NCBI GenBank assembly: GCA_900708905.1
Contig: CAADRB010000001.1
Coordinates: 246,697-310,696, forward strand
Direction: 5' to 3'
Length of the DNA stretch: 64,000 bases
DNA from: Hymenolepis diminuta
Lineage: Eukaryota > Platyhelminthes > Cestoda > Cyclophyllidea > Hymenolepididae
Of this stretch, positions 1 to 12,300 are shown piece after piece. A program made the translations under genes and the position numbers. The notes under the pieces are model-generated. The model saw only the letters and a program-made list of their open reading frames with translations, made no database searches and was not told where the DNA came from. The stretch's first letter is position 1. Each line of letters starts with the position of its first letter.

Positions 1-2180
1 TACAAACTGGTGACTCTGCCGCTACAAATTGGTGACCCTGTAAAGGACTGCTACCAACTAATATGACTGATAAGCATTTCTTTGGCTCTTTAAGTAACTG
101 CGAAGTTGTGTTCCACATATATTTATATAGCTGCTATTTATGGCCAGTTATTATCCATGGTGTGTAAACCGGTGTTATCAAAAACGTTAACCTCCTCAAT
201 GTGAAAAACATGTATCCTGCCATGTCTTTTTTGTTCAAAGTTAAAACATACTTTGACGATCGTATATCAGTGAATTCTATTTGACGTTGACCACATCCTA
301 AGTTAAATCTTGGTATAAAAGAAACCTATTTTGAAGCCCCATATCAGAGGGAAATCTCTACGATACTTACCATTTAAAATTCATATCACATTTATTCATT
401 TGTAGATTAGCAGTAGCCCTAGCGATTGATCTTACTGATCACTTGTCTAGTACTAAGGTGCATCAACCTAATGTTTTAACGTAAAACACCACCAACCATC
501 CTAAGAGTAGGCAGCAAATGGAGACGTATTAAAGTTCTAATTTTCCTAGGTTACAGAGATAGTAATAATAAATATTGTATGAAAGTAAACACAGCGGCAA
601 TTGGCCAGATCAAGAGATGTACTCATGTGAGAAAGGAGTGTGGTCATTCTGGCTGTTTCCCTCATCCTTTGAAATATTTATAGTTTTTTTTTATTTCCAT
701 CAAGCATCTTATGTGTCCTTTGTCCTTTTATATTAATTTTCCTTTAATAAATACACTTTTAGACTACGCTTTCTACAGTATATAAATTATAAGCGGCTTA
801 TATGGGGGTCGCCATGATAAGCCGGAGCGGTATAGGTTTATGATCTTGTGGAAAGGTTAAGTAAGTGATAATTTATCTTAGCTCTCCCTTAGCCTTTTGT
901 CAGAATATAATTTCTATTATCCTTCGCTGCAACAGAAGGACAGAAAAGAAAACAGTTGTGATCAGCAACTTAGTTGACAGCAAACTTGGAGGTGGAGAGT
1001 GAGAAGACCAAAGAGGTTATAGAGGACGAGAGTAGACGTTTGATAGTATCTGTGAGAACTGGGGGCGGAATGTCTGTGTGTGAAGGAGCTATTTATAGTT
1101 CAGAGGGGAGGTATAATAAAAACGTATGAAATGGTTTCAAACAGCGCTGATCAATTTAATACTGAGGCATAGCAACGATCACTGAAGCATCTCTAAGGTG
1201 ATTTAATCACGCTAATTAAAATAAACCATTTGAGAACACACTCTAATTCCGCAAGAAGACTTGAGGTCACCTCCCTTAAAGTACCACTGTGGACTTATTA
1301 GCAGCCATGAGGTTGAGATATTTAAGTCCCGGAGATAATTGGTGATGACCAAGAGATAAATATTAAATTCGAGAAAAAAAAATAAACGTAGTCACTACAA
1401 ACTCATCAACAAATTGAGCGCCTGCATTAGTTGACAACTCAGTCATGTCCAATCCATTTTAAAAGTACCTCCTCCCTGGCCAGAAAAAGGCTCAACCTAC
1501 GCCTAAGGTTAATATCGAGGAGATCTGATAAAGAGCCAAACACACACGAGCTGAGTGGGATTTCTGGTATATCGGGCTCCCTCTCTCGCTCGCTATTTCA
1601 GTTGCGTATCTTCTCTCTAGCAGACCTCCATTCTACTCCGACAATTTTGTCCACGTTCTAAATGTTAAGCATTTGCTAAAATTTGACAATGGCTCTTATT
1701 TATTTGATAGGATTTTAACAAACAAAGCGTAGTGCCTCTAAGCTCATGTCTCTAAGTCATCCATCATCCTTATCAATATGAGGAAGTACGTCACACCTAG
1801 CAGTTCGACAGTTATTTGGGAAAAATGTGTCATCGATCCTGCAGTGTTTTGATCATTGAATATCAGTAACATATATTCATATGAATAATAGCTACTGAGT
1901 TGATGAAAAGTTTGTAGGTGACTTATCCCTCTTCTCTGCATGACTTAGTCGAACAATAGATAGCAAGAAACTAGACTTCCTAATGAAAAAAGCGATTTAT
2001 TTTGCAAAACTAGTCAAGAAGAATATTTTCTGGGTGTTTCAGAAAATAAAACTCGAAATGCAAGACAGCTAATTATTGAATTTGGTATATGCTCTTTGCC
2101 CATTAGTCAGTCAAGGAATATTCCCATAAATCCCATTAATAGGTCATAACAAGTACTTTGATTTTGTACTTATATTTCAG
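1..2180. other. Intergenic stretch, no gene recognised
   Basis: I see no convincing exon on either strand; open frames here are short and lack family similarity. The first 45 bases hold a phrase repeated twice in direct orientation (tacaaa-tggtgac, at about 1 and 23). TGGTGACCC resembles the stretch after the LTR in some Gypsy-type elements, but no other part of such an element is visible. Confidence 0.5.
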
Positions 2181-2220
2181 AGTATCAAAAAGCAAGTAAC
2201 ACTAGTAAGTATAATTTCAA

Positions 2221-2583
2221 ATGGTTAGTAATACTTATCATCCACGGAGATACACTATAAATACGTCGACATTAACGGCGCACAAAACTCATATCTTCAT
2301 CGTAGGCCTTCTGGTGGGAGTTTTCATCCTCGCCGTATGTGGATCAGCAGTGGTTGGACTGATGGAGGCGAGGACGAAGTCAAACATGCCATACAATAGT
2401 GTGTACGATAAAAATTTAACTAAATGTCAGGGTAAGAAGGCAGAATATTGTGAATTGCTGACTATTAAATCGTAATATCTTTATTGTATAGATACGGAAA
2501 ACATCTGTGCTAACAAAGACGGCAGAAATGGATGTTTGAAGAAAACTCTTAACTGTATCAATAACACTATCGGTGAAATATAA
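2221..2583 (+). CDS. Small single-pass membrane protein with four cysteines (100 aa, two exons)
   Basis: Exons 2221-2431 and 2492-2583, with a 60-nt GT-AG intron (donor GTAAGA, acceptor TTGTATAG). The join is in phase and gives 100 residues ending in TAA. Residues 1-24 are polar and basic. Residues 25-47 form one strongly hydrophobic segment. Residues 48-100 hold four cysteines at 69, 76, 85 and 92, with near-symmetric spacing C-x6-C-x8-C-x6-C, and two N-glycosylation sequons (N65-L-T and N94-N-T). This suggests a type II membrane protein, or one with an uncleaved signal anchor, whose C-terminal domain faces out and has two disulfides. An acceptor-like TATATTTCAG ends at 2180, 40 nt before the ATG, so an upstream exon or a trans-spliced leader is possible. 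I do not recognise a family. The open frame, splice sites, sequons and Cys spacing support a real gene; expression is unknown. Confidence 0.6.
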
Positions 2584-2770
2584 ATATTTTAATATCTTAT
2601 CTTCATCACGTTACTTCTTTAATCGAGTAAATTACCTACAATCAATTAATTATATTCATAAATGTAATGTACTTAATCTTCACTGCTAATGACATTAACA
2701 TAAGTGTAAAATCACATTTATTTGATATTATACTAAATAAGTGCAACTATTTAGTCAAATTCATACTGTA

Positions 2771-2776
2771 AATAAA
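2771..2776 (+). promoter_or_regulatory. Candidate poly(A) signal AATAAA
   Basis: AATAAA about 190 nt after the stop codon of the small membrane-protein gene. It is the first canonical hexamer I noticed downstream. AT-rich sequence makes chance matches common. Confidence 0.3.
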
Positions 2777-3330
2777 AATAATTATTACATATATCAACCT
2801 CTATAAACTTTAAAAGACCCACTTTCACCTATTTTTTGTAAATTAGGAGTGCAATAAATGTTATGCAGTTTGCCGAATTTGATAATGTCTGCCGTCTGTA
2901 ACTTTGAGATTATTTGAATGCATGTATATAAAACTCTGTAGCGTATAGAATAATTTAGCAGGAGAAAAAGAGCTAACCCAAGGATAGTAAGATTAATCAT
3001 GAGAAAACTAAAAATGTATAATTCATCAGAGGCACAAACTGCAAAAAGTAAGAAAAATTAAGTTATAAATATATTTTATATTGAATTTATAAGATAATCT
3101 GGTTTCGAAAGTGAGTATTTATTGTTTTAACTAACCAAAGTATGGCTCTTCCGCGGCAGCGCTCACTACATACTGAATATTCTGTGAGTGTAAATTAGTT
3201 AGTTTGGCCTTATATATATTATAAAATTGTAGCTTTAATACCTTTAATGAGATTTTAACACCATTTTTTGTGAGAGAGGTTCTTCACTAATGATAAGTAT
3301 TTTTGTATTCTACAATTGATCACAATTTTT

Positions 3331-3349
3331 TTCCAGACTTAATTTTATC
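3331..3349 (+). promoter_or_regulatory. 3' splice site 13 nt before the SGSM3-like ATG (5' UTR intron or spliced-leader acceptor)
   Basis: A polypyrimidine run followed by TTCCAG ends at 3336, only 13 nt upstream of the chosen start codon. In flatworms this is the usual look of a spliced-leader trans-splicing acceptor. A conventional 5' UTR intron is equally compatible with the sequence. Confidence 0.4.
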
Positions 3350-6300
3350 ATGGAATCTTCAGAAGTATCTGATGAAGGTATTCACGAACCAGAAGACGTC
3401 CCTGAATTTGAACTCCCTATACCATTCTCTGCTGTGACACAGACAATCAGACCATGTGAAAGCAGCTTGAAACAAAATCACAGTTCTTCCGAGGAAGAAT
3501 TACTCAGAAGGTTTGATGAACATTCAAGAAATTCAGGGAAACCAGTAATAATAGTTGACGAGTTCGGTTTTAAGATTGATCGATCAAGTGAGTGCTTTGT
3601 TTGCATTTAGTCTACAACTTTAAAATTTGTCATAATAATTTAGTTTCGTTTATTTCTTTAGAAGACCCACTTCCTCCGCCCTTTATTGAAAACTTTGAAA
3701 ATAAGAGAAATTGGTTGGCTTACTTGGAATTTGCTTATACAGATCGTTTTGGAGAATCCGATCAGGATGTTCCAGAGGACTATTCAGGAGAATACTCCCT
3801 TTGGATGCGTCTGTATCCTCATCTCAGTTCTTCGCCACGTCTTACCGAGCTTATTCGTGGACTTGAAGACAAACAAAATCCCATTGAACCTCTAAAGTGG
3901 TCAGGTGGAATCAATTATACTAAATACTACTTAATATTTATTTATTCTTTTATATTCATCTTTATCTCTTTTCAGACATTTTCTAAGAACAGTTTGTACT
4001 GATGTATAATAGAATAGCATTTATTTGATTAATTTGGTATTTTGAATATTTGAATATTGACAGAACTTTTGTTTTGTGTATAATAACTTGATTTTTTATA
4101 TGAAGAATCAGATATTCAGTTCTGTTAAGAATGTTGAACTATTATTGTATATATATATCATCAAGATTTTTATGAATAATGCACCTTTTTTATAATACAG
4201 ACCACAGCTCTTGTAAAGTCTCATCTTCTTGAATTATCTGGTTCTTACTTCCGTCAGTAGGAATCAGTATTTCTGCTATTGTTATTGTTGTGGTACACGT
4301 TGCATCATATGCGGAATAGATGTTAAAGCCCCAAAAGTTAAAGCACACCTATTATACTAGCTACTGTTGTCTTCAAACTTGACTTGTTGGTATTTGCAGG
4401 GATTCTCATATTTAAAGTCAGATAACTTCAATACTATTCAATTCAATACTCTTCTCTTAGGTGTACCTAGTCCCAGCAATAACTTGAGTCCTAGAGATGG
4501 TATTCCTCACTCAATACGCTCTCAAATCTGGCCCCGTCTACTCCGAGCATATGAAAAACAACAACAAAGCCAGACAAGCGGCAATGAAAGTCTTAGTCTT
4601 GGCTACAAGAAAACTCCACTCACTTATTCTGAGATTATCCGTTACAGCTCCTCTGTTCCACCAAAAATTTGTCGTCAGATTGAAAAGGTAAATATTTTTT
4701 TGGTGATAAAGTAATTTAAATTTCTTTGAATACCTCTCTCGATAGTTCTCTGGTTGCAGTTAAAATAATCATACCACCAATTTGTGAACCCATAAGATTT
4801 GCTGGATCATCTCATGACCTAATGCCACATCATCTTTTGAATCGCGAAGGCGTACAAACCCTATAATGATAAATCCATTTATTAATGAAACATATCAAGG
4901 ATGTATAGCTATCAAGTTCTTGTACGCTGAATTGAGTGGCCCGCAAAATTTAATTTTTTTGTCGCATTTTTATGAAGATTCTAATTTCATAAGTAATTTT
5001 CTCTTCATTCTGTATTCCGCAGAACAGCTCTGATTTCGGTTATATCATGAAAACGCTGACATCCAGTTTCGAAATTTAGAAGATTGGCTGTAAAGCTAAT
5101 TTGATCTTTATCACGATTTTGTATCCGACAAGGATTATCTTTGAGCTAACAGAGTTCGTATGTGTTTGAATAGCAGATATTACTATTATTGTATTAATAT
5201 TTGTACGCATGGTAAAACATAACAATGTTATAGTATTTGAAAATGAGGAATAGTTAAAATAAGATTTAAAGGAGGTTGGATAGATGTCGATTACGATTGC
5301 GTTACAGCAGTTTTACTTCATCTGAAATTGGACTTTATCAAGTTTTCCTCCTATACGTGGTACGAATCATCCATTCTTTCTCCATAAAGTGTCTCCACTT
5401 CCAGAGTTTACCATCAGATCCCGAGGGATAGTTAATTTATGTGATATTCAAACCTTATTGACAGGTTGATTGAGTTGAAGGATTTCTCATGCCATCTTCG
5501 CCTATTTTTCCTTTCAGTTAGCAGGTTTACCAAGCCAGCTAAATTTTTACAGATATATCAATGTTTGTTAAGTTACTCTTTTTCATTTCAGGATCTTCTG
5601 AGAACCATACCAAACAATGTATGCTTTTCTTCATCATCAGCTATAGGAATTCCCAGACTGCGTCGAATTCTGACCGCCATAGCTTGGCTGTACACTGAAA
5701 CTGGATATTGCCAAGGACTCGGTGTTGTAAGTTGTCTATTGTAATAATTAAATATTTTAAATCATTAAACTTACGCTTTTCTTAACTAGAATCGAAATCT
5801 ACTGGAGCATGAGCCAGATAAGAGTCAAACTGTTACACCTTATGTTAAAATCTAGCTTTTGTGTGAAATGTCTATTCCAAGTTTGCTGAAATTTCATGAA
5901 ATTTAAAGTAGCGTAACTTTTCAATGCTCAAGAAATGTCTTTATATTTTCAAAATTAGTTACTCAAATCTTTAAACAAAATATCCTTTAAAGGAATTGTA
6001 TTTTGTATCACCCCCTTCCACTCTTACAATTCATCGACGGCCTAAATAATAGTGCGCAATTGGGTTATTTTTTCAATAATCTTCTTTAATTTATACTGCA
6101 AAAGGTTTCACTTTAAGATCAGAATTGTGAAATTTTAAAAGGGGATTTCAAAATGGAATTATCGTAACATTTGCCATCTTTTATTCCTCAATTCATTTTA
6201 GACAATGTGAGATTGGGGAGAAATATTCTTATAATAATTCTAATTTAATATATCTGTTGTGATTTTTTTTCATGATCTTTATTAAGTTGAAAGCTCCTTA

Positions 6301-9300
6301 TGTTGTTTGCTATGATTTAAAACAAGTGAAAATTCTTTAAGTTTCCTCGTCATTAATTTGTCAATTAAAATCCCATAACTGGACATTTTTTTTCCTGTCT
6401 CATTTAGATTGCAGCAAACTTGCTTCTAATTATGGAAGAAGAAATGGCCTTTTGGATGATGTGTGCCGTGATTGAAGATGTTCTACCACCATCCTACTTT
6501 TCAGCAGATAGTCTCCTTGGTGTTCAAACAGATCAACGCGTCCTCTGCCAACTCATTACTGTATTTCTGCCTCGTCTTGATGCCACTATTCAAAAACATG
6601 ATGTCGGTAAGATTTTATCCTAATTTTTAATTCAATATAAAACATTAAGTATTATAGTTGTAGTTATTTTCCAGCTCCATCTTAATTGATTTACGTGATT
6701 TATAAATTTTTCATTATTAAATTCCCCGTGGTAATTTGTATATTAATTCCTCAATTAAAGTTTTCCTGAACTATTTGTAAATCTTTTGCAGCAGCAATAT
6801 TGAAATTAATTATTGATGTCTCTTAATTACTGAGAGGATTTAAATAAGAAATGGATTATAGAGGAGGGGAATTCTTTGTTATATAGAGTGATTTCCTTGC
6901 TATTAAATTATCATCAATAGTAATAAGTCCAGTTATTTAAAGACTGCATAGAGCATACAAATTGGGCAATACAATGCATAGCTTTCAAGTTCTGGTACAT
7001 TGAAGAGAGTGCTTTGCTAAGCTTTACAGACATCTGTACCGTACTTTGACATTCTTTTCCAGCTTTGATTAGTTCTGAAGGTTATATCTGTCGGAAATAT
7101 TTTCCCTTCATTTTGTCGGGCAGTCTTACATTTGGAGTAATTGTGCGAATAGTGCGAAAAATACAAAGAGCGGTTACATGGCTAATTTCTTCTTTACATC
7201 CTTGTCATATCCGAAATGAAGATTTGAAAATTATTGTCTGACTATTTTCAACCCCGAATCTCTATAAATCAGCATCTTTTAATGAGTTTTTTCGCATAGT
7301 AACCGGGTATCTTGAAGATTGTTATCATAAAATCCCTCTGATTGACTCCTCTATTTACCATTCATACAAGTACAAATAGTACTAACTGTTGTTACTCTGA
7401 GTCACGAGAGTAAGTTTCTTAAATTTTATTTCGCTTTAATTACTTGACGCGCGATGGGTTTAGTACTGTAAGGACTTATTATATATGAACTGTCCTCATA
7501 ATTTAATTATCCCATTGCTTGAGATGAACTGAACGTATTTTCTGGCTATGCCTAAAATGAAGCTTATAAGTAATTTTCTTTTCCGTTTTCCTTTTATACA
7601 GCTACAACTACTCAGACCTCTGGAAGAAAAAGGGAGAAAACATTTTGATCCTTTTATTGAGAAAATAATTTTGCTAATTTAGAATAGGATCTGTGGTATA
7701 TTATTGGCTGCCCAATTAGCCAATAATGGAAGCAATTATTGCTTCGGTGGTGGGATCAAATAATCAATATTCCAGTGCACGAAGGATAAAGCTAACACGT
7801 TTCAGTTGGGTGCACCGAAAATATTAGATTCGGCATCCTAACAAGTAGCAATGTCATAACCAAAGAACATGAAGTCCACTCGATCACAAAATGACCATTT
7901 AATTTTCATCTCTAAGATACCAGTCGGACAAGTAATTTTATAGCCTTCAATGTCACATTTACTAAAGGGATTGAAGGTTGAAAAATTAAGTCCTGAAAAG
8001 TAGGAATTTTTCTCTAACTGAAGTTGTGATTGGTGCTTATTTGTTATCCGGACCTTCTTGGCTTGATACATCAGTTGCGGTACACAATTAGTGCTTTCTG
8101 CTGCTAGCAGAGATGTCCACAATATTAAACTGCTAACCGATACCATAGAATGGATAAAGCACCATCCAAGAACCGCTTAATACGCCATTTCAAGTTAGGA
8201 TTCAGAAGAGATCTATTTAAAACATACTCTGAGTCCTATATTTAAGTTTGCGTACAAAAAGAGTCGGTCACGAAAAGGCTATTAATTCAAGAGACTGCCT
8301 TTCATATTGTCGTATCCTGAAACAGCTCGTCTTGACAATTTTCCCTCTGGCCCCCTATGTCCATGTGTCCCTTCGATATGTCCTTATGTGTTTATTTGTA
8401 GGTGCAGCGATTTCAATAGACGTGGCGGTGTAAACCTTCCAGAGCTATCCCCATACAGTTAATTTTCTGTGTAATTAATATTTTATAATTAAAACTAGAT
8501 ATCCACTGTACAGACGTCAATTTCCTGATATTTGTAATTCATACCTTACGGCATGCAGAAAACGTAATATGCAAGACGGATGACACTTCATATCTAGGAG
8601 CTCAAAATTTGTTTTGAGTTTGATTTTAAAGTTGTGTAGTACAGTTTCCTCTGCACGTTTATTCCAGCAAATCCGCTTCCAAATAATGGTGACTGTTCTC
8701 ACTCTTGATTTGGCCAGTGTGCAAAATTAACTACGCAATATGTGTTGAGAATTGATTCTGTATTTACTGAACCAGGGTTTTGTTTTCTTTTGCCCTAATA
8801 ATTTACTTCTATAGTTTCCTTGAATCTATATCCTCCAATGAATTTAACTTAATTGAGTTGAAGCTGTCCATCAGTATTTTTCAAGATGTTTTTGTGGTTT
8901 TAAAATTATTTAATTTGGTCAGTTATAAGTGGTTATTTTCTTCTTAGGTGATTTAGAATGCACTTTAGATCTCATTTCTGCTATCTTAAGACCGCAAGCT
9001 GCTGAAAACCATGTAAGATAATTTTGGCTTCTTAATCATGGAAAGAAGGAATGAATTAAAATGTCAAGACTGACCCTTCATGGTTGAAAAGAACGGTCAA
9101 TAAGCACTGAAAATCGTAAACAAATATTTGCTGAAATCCAGGGGAAAAATCATGGAATTTGAATTTTGGAAATTGAATTACTCATTAAGTGGTGCACAAT
9201 CTGAATCCAAAGATCGAATGAAGTAAGATTTTTTGATATCTTGGCGTTGATCTCCTTTTTATAATTTATTGAACCTTCCGTTTAATCGATTTCAGTTCCT

Positions 9301-12300
9301 TCCTACAATTAAAAATTTTAATTTTTTGTAATACTGGGAGTAATAATAATAGACTTTGATCTCCATTAAATGAATGAAGAACATAAGAGTTTTTTAGTTC
9401 TCATAAGAGTGACTATATTCGGAACTATTTTTTCTTCCTTCAGATATCCCCTTAATAACCTTGGGATGGTTTCTAACACTATTTTCCGGAGTACTAGATA
9501 TTCAAATTATGCTTCGAGTTTGGGATCTTCTCTTCTATGAAGGATCTACCGTGCTCTTTCGAATTGCCCTCGCAATTTTGAAAATCAAGGTTAGTTAATC
9601 TTTAAATTGATGTACTTTTGTTACTTTTTCAACTGAATGAAGTTTACCAAATGGTCATCATTTTGAACGCCAACTTTTACTATCAAGGTAGATTATAGTG
9701 TTATTTTATAAATTTATAAAGCCATTTAGTTAAAATTGTCAAACAATCTGAAAACTAATCGATTAACCTATGAAAATTCATCAGTGCTTTCAAATCACTA
9801 ATCTGTCGGTGTACCTTGTTAACATTAGCTGATTGGCTGCAGAGCAACTGGCACATCCAATCATATCATACGTCCTCATGAGGAGAGGTTATTTATAATT
9901 TACGCTCGCCTTTTAATCCAGAAGCATTGTATCGACCAATTTCTCTCGCCCCCTTTTTATTAGTAACATATACCTACGTGCCACCTCCTTTATTAGCCCA
10001 ACTTAAACAGTGCATTTGGCCATTCCGTTCACTGGGTTTACGCCGAGGGTACTGATTGCATTTATTTTGTTATTCCTGAACTTATTAATAATTTAATAGT
10101 ATTAGGGAACGAAAGGAGGAGTAGACTACATCCTTGTTCTAAGTATGTCTTATATTAATATCGGTTTGTTTGGGGTTAATGGACCGTTGTGCAGTGAAGT
10201 GTATCAAAATAAGGTTGAAGTATTCGAATTAAACAAAGACGAATAAATTGAACAATTCATATAACATGAAAATCTACTATTACTTATATATTTTATAGTT
10301 TTTTCTCTAAATATATACACGTGCTTGATTTAAAATGTTTATTTTCAACTTAAGGATTATTGTATAGAAAACTGCCTTAGTTGAATAGAAGGAGTTCCAG
10401 ATATAACTGGAAGATTTGTCCAATTTATTTAAGAGCACTAACGCAAAATTCTCCTTTGATGGGTAAAAGTGAAGGCCATGATGTTCATCTGCCTCCATAG
10501 TAAAGTTTCGCACTCTGAAGAACTGTAAGATATTCGACGGCCAAGAAGCTTAAACTCTTAAAAATACGATGAAACTTCCCATGATGTCTGTGGAGCTTGG
10601 TGCTCAAGATAAAATTCTAGATGCTTTATGTACCGTTCAAATAATAATAGGCTCTGAATTATGGGCAATTACGATCGAATTCTGATTCATGCATTCCTTG
10701 TCTTTCGTTCTAGTCTATTTAATTTTGTCAATGCGTGAATTTTCTGATTTACTTCTCATATTAAACATAGTAATGATTGTCATGACCAGAATTAATTTCT
10801 GACTTCAAAGTGGAAACAGGAGTAATTATGATCCTTTTTCTTCTGCTTAAAAGTACATCCTAAGATTAGCACTGGACGCACTTGATAACTGTTACTTTTT
10901 CTCAAATGAGCAAAACAAAAGTCTTATCAGGAGCTTTCATATATCGAAAACAAAACTAAAAATAACTTGGCGGAACCTATTCCTTAATCAAGGAAAATTA
11001 GTGCTCTTTTTAAGACGTCTGTCTGTGGTCGCGATCAATTAAACTGGGCACTCATTGGTTGACAAGCTCCTTAAAACTTTTTGTAAAAATTGTCTTCGCC
11101 CTCTATTAATACGAGAAACTTTGTTGTTATGGATTTACTTAGACGTCTTAACTCGCTTTTGTTCAATTTTTAGGAGGACGCTTTGGTGGAAACAACGAAT
11201 ACGGCGGCTTTCTTCAATGAGATCTCAAATGCACCTTCATCAATCACTGACATCGTCGAACTCATAACGGTTAATGTTTTTTTTTCTTTTATGCTAATAT
11301 TAGTTACTTTTCTTATATCACAGGATACTTCCAGGTTTTGTATGTGCGTGAATGACGTAATATACAAATGTAATTATATTTAGTGATAAATAGTTTAATT
11401 GTACCAACAGCTGCTGATTCGTTCGTTGAGGCTAACAAGTTATTATCGGATAATGCCAAAAGTCGTCATGATCCTTTTGTTTATATTTAGTTAATTATGT
11501 ATTTGCGAATGGTTTTTTTAAAAAAAATCGGAGTATTCTTACATCTAATTGAGGCACTTCATCTCTTAATCTGCTCGAGCGATCTTTTCTCGTAACGAAA
11601 TCATTCCACTCAAATAAACCCAGAGAATATTCATTTCCCTGAGAAAATTATGATAAAATACCAATCTGAACAAAGTGTTTTATCTTCCATTGATATTTTA
11701 GTTGAGTAGCATCTACGTAATTGCCTAATCCACCACAGTTCTATAGATGCGAAAAAATTCTATTCTAGATAGATGTCCACTTTTTGTCCTTCGAAGTAAA
11801 TATATTCCAGTAGAGTTTTCTTTTTTGCCAAATGCCCTTTGACACATCTAAGAGAGGCTAAAAATGTTCAAGAGTCTTCTCATGCTTGATAGTTAAATAA
11901 CAGGTAGAACAAAAAAATAATTTAATAGCTAAGGGATGAGTCATAAGCGGAAGTTAATCAAGCTCAACGTTCAGGCTGATGCTGGATGAATTCAATAAAT
12001 GACCTTGGATGGGTCCGAGGTCACTACACGGTTCTCTACATGAGAAATATTAAAATTGTTTAGATCAACACAGCTTTTACTGGTAATCGTGTTAATAAAA
12101 AATTTTATTTTATTTGATGAGTACTAAACCCTTGATAAATAAATTACAATCTGCATGTTATCAAGGCACAATGTGAGTTACTTTTTTACTATTTAACTGA
12201 GGTAGACACTGGTTTTATTATTATGTCCCTTGAATCCATTAATTTATGTCACGGGCACCAATATATTTCACTTTTGTTTGCGCCCTACGGTGTATTTTTT

